A DNA stretch of 64,000 nucleotides. Origin: Microcebus murinus (Eukaryota > Chordata > Mammalia > Primates > Cheirogaleidae). Of this stretch, positions 1 to 11,389 are shown piece by piece. How positions within the stretch are numbered: position 1 is the stretch's first letter; every line of letters begins with the position of its first letter. The notes below the pieces were generated by a model. That model searched no databases. It had not been told where the DNA came from and saw only the letters and a list, made by a program, of their open reading frames with translations. The position numbers were made by a program, and so were the translations under genes. The stretch covers positions 18,302,001 to 18,366,000 of the forward strand of contig NC_134129.1 in NCBI RefSeq assembly GCF_040939455.1, read 5' to 3'.

Positions 1-66
1 GGAGGGCTGGATAAATGTGCTAGGCGGCCCGCATGTGGCCCGTGGGCTGTAGTTTGGGGACGCCTG
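1..66 (-). mobile_element. hAT-type non-autonomous DNA transposon, clipped by the window edge
   Basis: The segment ends in GTAGTTTGGGGACGCCTG, the reverse complement of the left end of the complete element at 14201-14392. It also shares CCGGATAAATGTGCTAGGCGGCCCGC-type sequence with that copy. The next 8 bases (GTAGACCA) would be the target duplication; its partner lies outside the window. It resembles the OposCharlie1 (OC1) group of hAT elements as I remember them. Confidence 0.8.
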
Positions 67-1982
67 GTAGACCACTGGTTGCATGTTGCCGAATTGCCTC
101 AATGACTGTCATAAACCTGGATTCCCCAGGTATTACCTGACACCATATTTTATGATTACTTTGGACTATCTGGCTGTCTGGGCTTCCTCTATCCCTGCCC
201 AGCAAAAGTTATATTTAGTTTCTGCTTCATTTATAGTTTTGGTTATTATACAATATGATGGATGGACCCTAACAATCATCTGTTTTCTAATATGAACTTG
301 AAAAATTGCCGATTTAAAGAAAAATGTCAACCAATAATGGACAAACTCAGTATGCATTGTAAAATAAAATATAAATTTTTGAGAGAAAATGCTGATTATT
401 TCAGGACTTATGATTTACAACACAGAGTCGATTAAAGTACTTGTCAAAGTTCATCACTTTCTTTAAGTAAATGAATGCAAGCCATCGGAGCTTGGAAATT
501 CAAGAGGTTGTCATATACTAATGCTGACCAGCAGAAGCCAAGGTAAAAACTTTACAGAGTCAAAAGAAGAGAGGTCAAGGATAAAATCAACCCATGTGTA
601 TGAGGGATCCATGAGTTATCTTTCTTCTTCTTCTATGTCAGTCCCCAAAATAATGGTTACTTTCTTCCTAAGCTAATGTGCTGGCCTTATTTACAAAATG
701 TTATTAGCCATTAATAAATGATTGGGTTCATAGTTCCTTTTGGTATTTGAACCAAAAGTCACCATCGACACTTTTACATATTAACACCTTTTAATACTTA
801 GCAACTTCTTTATATAATAAGCTTTAAAATTAAAATATTAATTGAAAATAGTTGATAAATTTTCTTATTCATTCCAGGTTCTAGGGGTAAGTAGATCAGT
901 GTCTATGTCTACATCTATAGCTATATCTACATAAACATCTTTGTCTGTTTCTATGTCTGTGTACCATAGAACTAGAAAATTAATGTAATTGCTTAAAAAT
1001 CAGACAGTAAGGAAACACACTTATCCTTCAATAATATCATAGGGTAACCTGGAATTTTCCCATTTTCCTTTACCTTGTTTCCTTTCCTTTACCTTGTTAA
1101 TTTTCCTTTCCCATTTTCCTTTACCTTGTTAATAATCTAGAGATTATTTTAGATGACTTAAATAAATATCTGTTGATTTCTCACATTACATTAAGTGGTA
1201 CTATAGTAATGGTCTGAATTAGCTACTGCACTTTTCTGTACCTCTGAAACCAAGAAATAGCCTAGCTTTGGTATTCCCAATTAGTAGGCTCAAATGCCTG
1301 TAGGTTGATGGCTGAGAACCAGTGACACGAAGATAGTCAATCAGATTAAATCATAGAGTCTGACGTGTTTGAATTGCTAATAAAGCTATAAATGAAAAAA
1401 AGAAAAAAGAAAAACACAACAGCACAAGAGGACAAACAAAAATCTGTCACTAGACCTGGAAAACATTAAGCCTTTGGCCCAAAGCACGAGCCCCATGAGT
1501 ACCATTTATCTTCTTTTCTTTTCATAAGGAAGGATACATCATTCATACTAGACTCTGCCACAGAGTTTTTCTAAAAGACAACAATTTACAATCCTTTAGG
1601 TTGACAGATGATAGAATCAAAAACAACCTCACAAAGTCTTTTCATGTTAAAATGTGTTGTTCCTTTCTTATTAATGCAGCTTGGCTATCGGAAAGCTTTG
1701 GGTGAAACTCCACTCTGAGAAGGAGAAAGCATGAGTTTATATATTGTTGGAGCTAAAAAAAAGTGGACGTCCCCTAATTGTTCAAAAAAGATAACTTCAT
1801 TGAGATGACCCTCGAATCACCCATACAGGGGAAAATGTCACTAGACTATCAACACCTTGAAAAATTGGCAGGCGAGTACGGTTAAAAATATTCTAGTACC
1901 AATTAACTCAGCAAAAAGGTTGAATTTAATTGGGTCAAGCAAGCATATCCCTCTTTCTCATTCCCTTGTCCAAGAAACTCAC
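67..1982 (-). other. Intron downstream of the GABRB exon
   Basis: AT-rich intronic sequence after the GTGAGT donor. I see no further exon in it. A local duplication of a 24-nt unit containing CCATTTTCCTTTACCTTGTT lies at 1056-1079 and 1107-1130, with a partial copy between. A degenerate CTATGTCTACATCTATA repeat sits near 900-965. Confidence 0.7.
1056..1130. repeat. Short imperfect tandem duplication (24-nt unit)
   Basis: Two identical 24-nt copies (1056-1079 and 1107-1130) flank a partial copy made of TTTCC and TTTACCTTGTT pieces. The unit is pyrimidine-rich on the plus strand. Confidence 0.7.
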
Positions 1983-2065
1983 AACTTTCTATCTCCAGGG
2001 TGCAGTTTTGCTCATCCAGAGGATATCTTCGAAGATCCATCATACATGCAGCTGTGGTTGTGATC
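1983..2065 (-). CDS. GABRB1: GABA-A receptor beta subunit, internal coding exon (exon 5-type, 83 nt)
   Basis: This exon codes for part of the extracellular ligand-binding domain of a GABA-A receptor beta subunit, a pentameric chloride channel at inhibitory synapses. The exon reads one phase base (G), then 27 codons from [19 protein letters not shown] through NCTLEIES, then one base (T), 83 nt in all, the size I recall for this exon in GABRB genes. It contains both cysteines of the Cys-loop (C in TAAC, C in QNC) and the LDEQNC motif. Splice signals are good: TTCTTTCTCTCTCACTCTGGCAG directly upstream on the minus strand has a long pyrimidine run, and the donor is T|GTGAGT. There is no stop or frameshift. 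The three beta paralogues have the same protein sequence here. The codons (CTT CGA AGA TAT, AGT at the end) and the very large upstream intron suggest GABRB1, but this paralogue choice is from memory. Neighbouring exons (the MYFQQSW... exon before, the YGYTTDD... exon after) are not in the window. Confidence 0.93.
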
Positions 2066-2110
2066 CTGCCAGAGTGAGAGAGAAAGAAGACAAAGTCGTG
2101 AAAATGAAGA
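2066..2110 (-). promoter_or_regulatory. 3' splice site: polypyrimidine tract and acceptor of the GABRB exon
   Basis: Read on the minus strand, the sequence just before the exon is pyrimidine-rich (TCTTCTTTCTCTCTCACTC) and ends in TGGCAG. Adenines in TTCACGACT, about 35 nt upstream, are plausible branch points. This fixes the exon start at position 2065. Confidence 0.8.
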
Positions 2111-2179
2111 CATTTCATTTCTAGGTTTCCCAGCCCCAAATCATGTCTACCAGTTGGCAGAAACAAGGCATCACAATTT

Positions 2180-3472
2180 TGTGAGATTATAAGGAATGAG
2201 GGTGCATGCCAACAAGCCAACAGATTGGGTAACCTAGACAGATGAATGGAAATAGATAAATTCCTAGGAGTATACAACCCAACCAAGATATACATAACCT
2301 TAACACTTGTACCCCCATAATATGCTAAAATAAAAAAAAATTAAAAAAAAAGACTGTATCAAGAATAGAAAATGAACACACTAACAATAAACCAAGAGAT
2401 TGATTCAATAATCAAAAAGTTCCAACAAAGAAAAGCCCAGGATCAGATGGCTTCATGGGAATTCTACCAAGCATTCAAGGAAGAACTAATACTAACCCTT
2501 TTAAACCCTACCAGAAATATAGAATAGGAAAAACTCTCAAACTCATCCTATGAGGCCAACATCATTCTGTTTCTAAAGCTACAGAAAGACAATAAAAGAA
2601 ATGAAAACTATAGGTCAATATTCCTGATGGAAATAGATGCAAAAATCCTCAATAAAATAAGAGCAAACTGAATTCAATAGCATTAATATAAAAAGATCAT
2701 ACACCATGACTAAGTGGCATTTATTCCTGGGATGCAAGAATGGATACACAATAATCAATAATGTAGAAATCAATCAATGTGATACCTCATATTAATAAAA
2801 TAAAGCCACATGATTATCTCAATAAGTGCAGAAAAACTGAAAGCTTTTCCTCTAGGTTCTGGAGGAAGGCAAAAATTTTCACTCTCACCACTGCTATTCA
2901 ACATGGTACTGAAGTCCTGGCCAGAGAAATCAGGCAAGAAAAAGAAATAAAAGGCATTCAAATGAGAAGGGAAGAAGTAAATTTGTCTGTTTGCAGGTGC
3001 ATGACATACAGAGAAAACACTATAGACTAAACCAAACAAAAAACTCTTAGAACTAATAAATAATTATAAAATTGCAAGATACAAAATCAACACACAAATA
3101 TCTGTGTGCATCTACAGACACCAACAACAAACTCTCCAAAACGGAAATTAAGAAAAGAATCCCATTTACATTACCAATTATAAGAAATGCCTTAGGAATT
3201 AAGAGAAGAAAGACCTGTACATTGAAAATTATAAAATATTGATGAAGGAAATAAAAAACCAAATAAATGGAAAGACATCCCATGTTCATGGATTGAAAAA
3301 ATTAATATTGTCAAAATGTCTGTACTACCCAAAGCAATCTATAGGTTCAATAATTCCCTATCAAAATCCTAATGGTATTTATAAAGAAATAGAAGAAACA
3401 ATTCTAAAATTCGTATGGAACCACAAAAAAAACCAGGAATAGCCAAAGCAAGCTTGAGCAAGGAGATCAAAT
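2180..3472 (+). mobile_element. Old L1 fragment, ORF2 reverse-transcriptase region (decayed)
   Basis: A diverged stretch of L1 ORF2 runs in plus orientation, antisense to the GABRB gene. Recognisable stretches are GATAAATTCCTAGGAG, AAGAAAAGCCCAGGATCAGA, GCAAAAATCCTCAATAAAAT, CTGGGATGCAAGAATGG and AGGCAAGAAAAAGAAATAAA. It is interrupted at 2288-2345 by a separate tiny L1 insertion. Frames are broken throughout, with deletions, so no protein is expected. It begins only about 115 bp from the exon. Confidence 0.85.
2288..2350 (+). mobile_element. Severely 5'-truncated lemur-type L1 3' end nested in old L1
   Basis: TACATAACCTTAACACTTGT, then ACCCCCATAATATGCTAAAATA and a poly(A) tail, matches the last ~50 bp of the younger L1 at 33148-33757. 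It splits the older ORF2 text (CAACCCAACCAAGA / GACTGTATCAAGAA), which resumes directly after the tail. The target duplication is short and A-rich, about AAGA. Confidence 0.8.
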
Positions 3473-4244
3473 CTGTTCTAACTTATATTTATATCCACAG
3501 TGTACAAGAGTTCTCTTTTCTTTACACCCTTGGCAACACTTTTGTCTCTTTTCTTTTTAATTATTGCCATCCTAAGAGGTGTAAGGTGATATTTCATTGT
3601 GGTTTTGAATTGCATTTCTCTGATTAGAGATGTTGAGAAGCTTTTCATATGGCTGCTGGCCATCTGAATTTCTTTTCTTTGAGACATGTCTACTTAGGTC
3701 CTTTGTTCATTTTTAATTGAGTTATTTGTATATTTAGTGTTGAATTATGTGAGTTCTTTATCTATTTTTCACATTAATCCCTTATCAGATATATGGTTTC
3801 CAATATTTTCTCCCATCCATAGTTGCCTTTTCCAAGCTTTTTAGTTTGATGTAATCTCAGTTGTCTAGTTTTGCTTTTGGCATCTGGGTTTTTGGTATCA
3901 TTTCCAAAAAATTATTGCCAAGACCAATGTCAAGAACGTTTTTCCCTATGTTTTGTGTTAGTAGCTTCACAGTTTCAATTTTTATGTTTATGTCTTTAAA
4001 CCACTTTGAGTTGATTTTTATGTATGGTGTGATATAGTAGTCCAATTTATTTATTCATTTTTTTGCATGTGGATACCCAGTTTTTCAAACACCATTTGTT
4101 GAAGAGATGATCATTTCCCCTTTGTGTGTTCTTGATACCCTTGTTGAAGTTCAGTTAACTGTAAACATATGTATTTATTTCTGGGTTCTTTATTCTGTCC
4201 ATTAATCTATATGTCTGTTTGATGTCATTACCATACTGTTTTTA
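3473..4244 (-). mobile_element. Old L1 ORF2 fragment, part 1 (minus strand)
   Basis: Reverse-oriented L1 ORF2 3' portion. Minus-strand text includes GTATCCACATGCAAAAAAAT, GAACAAAGGACCTAAGTAGAC and AAAAGCTTCTCAACATCTCT. It is interrupted by the younger L1 at 4245-5265 and continues from 5266. The coding frame is broken. It abuts the plus-strand L1 fragment head-on at about 3473. Confidence 0.85.
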
Positions 4245-5265
4245 AAAAAATTTTTTTTATTTCAGCATATTTTGGGGGTACAAATGTTAAGGTTACGTAT
4301 ATTGCCCATGCTCCCCCCTCCCCCCTTGAGTCAGAGCTTCAAGTGTGACCATCTCCCAAATGTTGCACATCTCACTCATTATATTTGTATATACCCATCC
4401 CCTCCTCCCCCCATCTCACCTGCCCTGACACTCGATAAATGTTATTCCTGTATGTCCACTTAGGTGTTGATCCGTTAATACCAGTTTGCTGGTGAGCACA
4501 TGTGGTGCTTGTTTTTCCATTCTTGAGATACTTCACTTAGTAGAATGGGTTCCAGCTCTATCCAGGAAAATACAAGAGGTGCTATATCACCATTGTTTCT
4601 TAAAGCCGAATAGTACTCTATGGTATACAAACACTACATTTTATTAATCCACTCATGTATTGATGGGCACTTGGGTTGTTTCCACAACTTTGCAATTGTG
4701 AATTGTGCTGCTATAAACATTCGAGTGCAGGTGTCTTTTTTGTAGAGTGGCATTTGATCTTTTGGGTAGATGCCCAGTAGTAGGATTGCTGGATCAAATG
4801 GTAGATCTACTTGTATGGCTTTGAGGTATCTCCATATTGCTTTCCACAGAGGTTGCACTAGTTTGCAGTCCCACCAGCAGTGTAGGAGTGTTCCTCTCTC
4901 TCCGCATCCACAACAGCATTTGTTGTTTGTGGACTTTTTGATAAAGACCATTCTCACTGGAGTTAAGTGATATCTCATTGTGGTTTTGATTTGCATTTCC
5001 CTGATGATTAGGGATGTTGAGCATTTTTTCATATATTTGTTGGCCATTATTCAGTCTTCTTTTGAGAAGTTTCTGTTCATGTCCTTTGCCCATTTTTTGA
5101 TAGGGTTGTTTGATTTTTTTCTTGCTGATTTTCCTGAGTTCTAAATAGATTCTAGTTATCAGCCCTTTATTGGTCGGGTAGCTTGAGAAAATTTTCTCCC
5201 ATTCTGTGGGTTGTGTGTTTGCTCTCTTGACAGTTTCTTTGGCTGTGCAGAAGCTTTTTAATTTG
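4245..5265 (-). mobile_element. Lemur-type L1, 5'-truncated (~1.0 kb), nested in an older L1
   Basis: The element has the lemur L1 3' UTR (TTTCAGCATATTTTGGGGG, CCCCCTTGAGTCAGAGCTTC, CCCATCCCCTCCTCCCCC) and the 3' end of ORF2. It is flanked by a perfect 15-bp target duplication ACCATACTGTTTTTA at 4230-4244 and 5266-5280. On the minus strand, 4634-5047 still reads as the ORF2 C-terminal part ([27 protein letters not shown]). It is truncated inside ORF2 and lacks the endonuclease and RT core. Confidence 0.93.
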
Positions 5266-5640
5266 ACCATACTGTTTTTAGTATATAGATTTGTATTATC
5301 ATTTTGAAGTCAGGGAGTGTGACGTCTCTAGCTTTGATCCCAAGACCTATTGATTATGATGTTAGCTCTGGATTTTACATAGATAGTCTTGAGGTAAAGT
5401 TGTATACCTATTTTGTTGAGAGTCTTTATCATAAAAATATGTTGAATTTTGTAAAATGCCTTTTCCGCACCTATGCAGATGATCACGTGGTTATTATTCT
5501 TCATTCTAATAATGTTGTATATCACATTGATTAATTGGCATATGTTGAATGATCCTTGCATCTCAGGAGTAAATCCCTCTTGGCCATTATATATGATCCT
5601 TTCCATGTGCTTCTGAATTTAGCTTGCTAGCATTTTATAG
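5266..5640 (-). mobile_element. Old L1 ORF2 fragment, part 2 (minus strand)
   Basis: Continuation of the older L1 after the nested insertion. TTTGAAGTCAGGGAGTGTGA and TCTCAGGAGTAAATCCCTCTTGG are the reverse complement of standard ORF2 text. There is an internal deletion in the RT region relative to a full L1, and its frame is broken. Confidence 0.85.
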
Positions 5641-5749
5641 AATATTACATTGTATTCATAATTAATGTAATTAATTCATTATTAATAATAGCCATATTTC
5701 AATACTATCACTATAAAGCTGCTAAAAATTTTGTGATTAAAGATTTTGA

Positions 5750-5975
5750 AGGTAGGTAGATTACGTTTGAGTCTTACTTTGCTGCTCACAAGTGGTATGG
5801 GTTTGGGTTAGTTACAGTATGCCCATGAGGCTCAGTCCCCTCATCAATACCTCACTCAAAGCACCTACTACCTATGATTGCTGTGAGAAAAGATAGCATG
5901 TGCAAAGCTTTTAGCCCAGTGCCCTGTACTTACTTAGTGCTCCCCAAATGATGGGTCATTATTATAGCTGTCATT
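5750..5975 (+). mobile_element. MIR SINE fragment
   Basis: Ancient tRNA-derived SINE. The order TGAGGCTCAGTCCCCTCATC, CTACCTATGATTGCTGTGAG, AGCATGTGCAAAGCTTTTAG, CCCAGTGCCCTGTACTTACT follows the MIR consensus with many substitutions. Confidence 0.7.
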
Positions 5976-6884
5976 ATCTCATGATCATTTCCATTTTTGT
6001 TATCATTCTAGCAATGTCCCTGCTAATATCTGCAGGATTTATGAGTAGAAGGAGTCTATATTACGCATCAAAGCCTGTCTTCCTCTTCTGCTACAATCAA
6101 ATACAACATCATCAAAAATAACAATAACAAAACTCAGCCTTCTGGTGGTGCCTCCCACTTCCCATTATTAGAGATCTGTCAGATCCATATCTGAAACCCT
6201 GGTCCATTTATACTCGGCAGGTAGCATATTACCAGGGAAGAGGCACCGTCTTAAGACCAGAGTTTGCACCATGTTCACCATCCCCAATTGAGCTTTTGTG
6301 TTTATGGAAACTCTAAAACCCTGACTTGAGATACCCTCCCTGGGCTTTATTTTCCTGCATTTGCTCTTGCCTGGGATGGTTTCTTTTGCTGTGGATTCCG
6401 AGAGTAACTGAAATTCATACGGCTAATCTGCTTTTACAAATATTTGATGACGAAATCCTTAAAAAATTAAATGGTCCTACTCCGTAAGTGTAATCATAAG
6501 TTAAAGAACTTAAAAGATTCAAATTAAATAATGTTTGTTTTCTACCTTAATCTCCAGGTGCTATACAACATTTAAAATTCTCTAGAAATGCTCTATGCAA
6601 ATAGAAGCACAGACATGTCTTCTCGGGGAAAACCTCTTATATAGTGGCCTACTACACACACCGTTCTGTACCTTTCTTATTTTCTTTTACAATGTGTCTT
6701 GGATTTGGTTCTGTATCAGTAAACAATAAGCTATCTTCTCATTGTAATAATAAGCTTATAAATAATAAGCTAGACTGCAAAGTGTTCAGTTGTATGAAAA
6801 TACCATAATTTATTTTCCTAATCATCCTTTGGTGGGCATTTGTGTTGTTTTCTATTTTATTTTTTTCAAACGGAAGTGCTCCGA
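5976..6884. other. Intronic sequence without recognised elements
   Basis: Mostly AT-rich, apparently unique intron sequence. A small (AATAATAAGCT) duplication lies near 6746-6770. I see no gene or clear repeat family here. Confidence 0.5.
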
Positions 6885-7605
6885 ATATACTGTAGTATAG
6901 TATATACTCTGTTATATATGTATATATGCACACACAGAGTATATACTATACTACAGTATACTGTGTATGTATATTTATATCACTACATACAGAGTACATA
7001 CTTATAGATGTCTACATACAAATCTATGCATACAGTATATATGTATATATATGATATATATGTATATATGCACACACAGAGTATATACTATACTATAATA
7101 TACTGTGTATGTATATTTATATCATTACATACAGAGTACATACTTACAGATATCTACATACAAATCTATGCATACAGTATATATGTATATATGTGTTATA
7201 TATGTATATATGCACACACAGACTATATACTATACTACAGTATACTGTATATGTATATTTATATCACTACATACAGAATACATACTTATTGATGTCTACA
7301 TACAAATAAATGCATGCAGTATATATGCATATATGCACACACAGAGTATATACTGTTCTATAATATACTGTGTATGTATATTTATATCACTACATAACAG
7401 AGTACATACTTATAGATGTCTATATACAAATATATGCATATGGTATATATATATATGTATAAATGTTATATATGTATATATGCACACACGGAGTATATAC
7501 TATACTACAGCATACTGTATATGCATATTTATATCACTACATACAGAGTACATACTTACAGATGTCTACACACAAATATATGCATATAGTATATATATGA
7601 AGATT
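6885..7605. repeat. AT-rich minisatellite, ~142-bp period, about five units
   Basis: The marker GCACACACAGAGTATATAC recurs at 6928, 7070, 7212, 7335 and 7482 (spacings 142, 142, 123, 147). Each unit contains the near-palindrome AGTATATACTATACTACAGT, then ATATTTATATCACTACATA, and a TATATGTATATATG run. Unit 3 has a ~19-bp deletion. Open frames here (e.g. 7105-7611 on plus) only reflect the repeat. Confidence 0.92.
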
Positions 7606-8428
7606 CTCTGAATGTACATGACAGCATTTTTTGAGGCTTCTAAGGTGAGTTATTGATTTGTGCTAAACTAATGGGAATACAGGCTCCTTTTTCTTAAAAC
7701 AGTAGCCCTTTCCAATTTCTCTTTGGCTTTCCTTTTGAAGGTTCACAGATGTGAACATTTTGACATACCCTTTCAAGCCTTTCTTAGACAGGGCATTGGT
7801 CAATTTAATTGAACTTCTTTTAAGCCTTAGGCAAGAGCAAAAGGAGTTTTAAAGTTTAATTAAATTTTTTTTTTCAAAGTGTTTTACAAAAAACACTACT
7901 ATGCTTCTGCTCCCATGATTATATGGGTTACTTTGTTCACCTAACGACATATCATGAATATTTCTGGCTGTCTAAAAATACAGATCTGCAGCATTATTTT
8001 TATAGTCTGCGTAGTGTTTCGAACGCCCTAAATAAAACAGCATAATAAATATTAAAAATCCATCAGCCTATCTTACTATTGCTACTTTACTATATTCTTT
8101 GTTTAACAGCTGCTTATGAATTTAAAATTTGTGAAGATGTGAACATTCTCTGGGAATTACTACAGCGTGCCCAGCCCTATGATCTTATGACTTAGCTAAT
8201 ACTTCGCAATTAGGGATGATTTTTTTCCTCTAGGGAGCATTTGGCAATATCTGGAGACGTATTTTATTCTCATGCTGGGGCTAAAGGATTGATAATGGGA
8301 TCTAGAGGGTGGAGGCCAGAGATGATGCTAAACATTCTACAATGCACAGGACAGCCCCCCGACCCCCAAAATAATTAGCTGCCAGCACTGCCAAGATTAA
8401 CTAACCCTGGTACAGAGATCATTTTGAA
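7606..8428. other. Intronic sequence without recognised elements
   Basis: Unique-looking intron sequence. The part after 8200 (GGCAATATCTGGAGACGTATTT, TCTAGAGGGTGGAGGCCAGAG, CTAAACATTCTACAATGCAC) resembles an ancient repeat whose family I cannot name. Confidence 0.45.
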
Positions 8429-8680
8429 AAGCCAAGGCTGGAGGATCGCTTGAGGCCAGGAGTTCTGAGAGCAGCCTGGGCAACATAGTGAGACCCTGTC
8501 TTTAAATAAATAAATTAGCTGAGTGTGGTGGTGCACACCTGTTATCCTAGCTACTTGGAAGGCTGAGGCAGGAGGATCACTTGAGCCCAGGAGTTTGAAG
8601 AAGATGCAGTGAGCTATCCTAGTGCTATTACACTCTAGCTTGGGTGACAGAGTGAGACCCTGTCTCAAACCAAAAAAAAG
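8429..8680 (+). mobile_element. Alu, old (J-like), 5'-truncated
   Basis: The element runs from GGCTGGAGGATCGCTTGAGG through GAGACCCTGTCTTTAAATAA, the right arm GGTGGTGCACACCTGTTATC, and GTGAGACCCTGTCTCAAACC with an A-tail. It lacks the lemur A/T linker, so it is older than most other Alus here. The left ~50 bp are missing. Confidence 0.9.
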
Positions 8681-11377
8681 AAACCTTGCTCTAATCGTGG
8701 TCTTTCAAACATTTTTTTTTCCTCTGTGAGAAACTTTGATAAAATGAAATTATATAAGGAACCTCAATATGTAAAGTACAAATGAAATAAATGAAAGCCG
8801 TACTTTAATAGAAAGTCACCTTGTTTTATTTCCAAATGTTTCTATCCATTTCAATGGGCACAATAATTTGAAAGCAGGACTTATGGTGAGAATTATGGTC
8901 TTAAATCTCCCTCAGCAGCAATTTATTTTTGGTTGTATTTTATTTATATAGTATTGAAAGAATCCTTATAAATAGTGAAGTATCTGCTTCTAAAATCTTG
9001 TAACCAAGCACGGACTACCCTACATTGGGAAAACAACAACAACAAAAATAACACCAAGCCTTGTGACAGAAAATCACCTCTGTAATCAATGACACCTTTG
9101 CAAATAGTTCAGATATGCAATGTTATTTTTATAGGAACATTCAAAGGTGTTGGTCTCTAGAGGTGTTTAGTGATGGATTAAAGGGAAGGTTTACTTGGTG
9201 CTCAATGTTCTACATAAGCCAGCCTAGCGGCACAAGTTAATAGGGTGGTTTTTAATGCATTAAAACGTGGTATAGGGCACGTGACAGTGCACACACTTCT
9301 TATTACAATTTAAAATAATTAAAATATTTAAAAATACAATTGGAATCAAATATTTGTGGAACCATTAAAGAAACAGCCTTAAGGACACTTGAGAATATCA
9401 TTTGAGCCCCTCCTGGTCAGCGTATCTTACTTGGGTTTATTTTCATGCGTTTTCATGCAAATGCCATCTAGTGAGTTAACCACTTCATGTTAAATCAAGG
9501 CGTGCATTGGAATCTTGTCCTGGGCCACTGACTCGCAAGTTGTGAGACTCTGTAGTGCTTATAAAGCATTTGGCAACACCAATGGAGCATTGCCTATAAA
9601 ATGAATAACTTATGTCTCATGTTGTTGAGTAGTAAAAGGAAAAAACAACTTTTGGAAAGCATGGCTGGATTTACTGTTGCTTTTCCTTATGATCAATCTG
9701 TTAAGAAATCAATAGATACAATAAATATAATTGATATCACTTTAAGAAACTATACATCACACCAAGGCTTGACTATAACCTCTTGTTTTTTCAGCTAAGA
9801 TCTCCTGGGCCAGTTTACTTCTACTGTTCCCAGATCGCATGATGATATCGAAGAGGGTCGAGTAATCATCATAGTTTAGCAAGGGAAGGAATCAAAAGCT
9901 GAGATGATCAAAAGATGAGATCTTCATCTGAGGAAGTCACCTGGCTTTCTCTGGAAAGCACTAACATTAGTGAAACAGCTTTCATCTTGGGATCTTCATG
10001 GTCCAAATGTTGAACCTGCAAGAGGATTTCATTGGCCCAGTTTGAATTAGGTACCAACTCTTCCAGAATTATTTATTAAGAATTGGATAAAAAGTCACAC
10101 AAATACAAATGTGGTCATCAGAGATCCACAGTGGTCTCTGAGAAAGCAGAGATCATTGAGACCCAGAAAAAAAAAAAAAAAAACCTCCACAGAAGCATAC
10201 ACTCTCAAGTCTACATTTTTCAGTCTGTAGAAATCCCTGCCCCAGAATGTCGTGCTCTGCTGATTTAAGGGTTTGGCATTTCTAGATTTTGTAATGCTTA
10301 TGAGTAACTGAGTTGAGTGCATGAGCTCTTTGTGAGAAAAAAGTTGCTCGGTAAGAATTCCCTGGATCATTAACAAAAAGAGAGGTGTCCCTCGCAAGAG
10401 ATCTTCTGTCTTCTGGGTGGAAGAACAACAATGAACATCTCTAAGAAAGATTGCCCCTGTGTCCCCGTTTGTTCTCCCTGCTTGACGTGATTGCTCAGCA
10501 GTGGTTAGTCACCTCTACAATTATTAATTCACACGTTAATGGAAATGTACTCACACCGTGGCCAAAGCAGGCCGATATTATAAGTCATCTATGGAATCAA
10601 AGGTGCCAAAGATCATGAAGTTGGATGGATTGAGGGCTTCAAGACCGAACTGTTTTCTGGATTTGGGTTTTTAACTTTTCACGCTCGACATTTTCGTTCT
10701 GAGTGTGTGAAAATATTCATATGGGTGGACAGGAAATGAAAGTACAATGGGATAGAACCAATTGAAAGCAAAAGCTGTTTGTCTGTAGACTGATTTCTCA
10801 GAGGTAGACTCATGACAGCGTAACATTCACCTGTCTTCTCTTAAAGATATTTAGAATGGCTTACATTATAGTCCAATTTATTGACATTTTGAAGGTTAGG
10901 GCAGAACACTATAATGGGCTATTAGTTAGAAACCGTGGTCTCATGATACGTTGTAATGAACAGAAATCATGTTGCTGTAGTGTTCATTTATTAAGGTTAT
11001 GCTGCATGGCTCTTGTCCTTAAAAGTCACTGTGATCACCAATCATGCATAGTTAATGTCTAAGGGCAGCGTGAGACTCATTGCTGACAAAACATAATCCA
11101 AAAGCCCCGGCCCCTAAGCAGCTTAACATCTAGGTACACATAAACACACACAAATACACACATGTTTGGCACACATAAACATAAGGAGAGGGCACATTTG
11201 CAAACAAGAATGTGAGCTTAAATAAATGAGCAAATTACATACATATAGTTGAGATTTTCCTCTAACCTTCAGTTTTATTGGAAAGAGCTCTCAAGTTCTA
11301 TACCTGATCTCTTCAGTAGATAATTGTACAACTTAATAGGATCTGTATGAAAGAAGAAACGAAAAAAATCCCTTAAA
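8681..11377. other. Long intronic stretch, mostly unique sequence
   Basis: No exon, RNA gene or transposon was recognised in this 2.7 kb. It contains a poly(A) run at about 10167-10185 and an A-rich CACACAAATACACACA patch near 11138-11165. Open frames such as 10095-10397 (minus) show no family resemblance and are judged fortuitous. Confidence 0.5.
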
Positions 11378-11389
11378 ATGTTGAACCCT

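Noticed and set aside
4634..5047. 137-codon frame with [15 protein letters not shown] (also at 36.4, 57.1 and 63.0 kb)
   Set aside because: It is the C-terminal end of L1 ORF2 in truncated insertions, annotated as mobile elements and not as genes.
2180..5640. Head-to-head L1 fragments as one twin-primed (5'-inverted) insertion
   Set aside because: Both fragments contain overlapping parts of ORF2 (for example the GGGATGCAAG region), which a single twin-priming event would not duplicate, and they differ in age.
7008..7611. Tyr/Ile/His-rich frames in the 7-kb repeat
   Set aside because: Result of the TATATG/ACACAC minisatellite; period and substitutions show no coding constraint.
10856..11062. 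Small frames in the 9-11 kb unique region as micro-genes
   Set aside because: Short, no Kozak or splice context and no family similarity.
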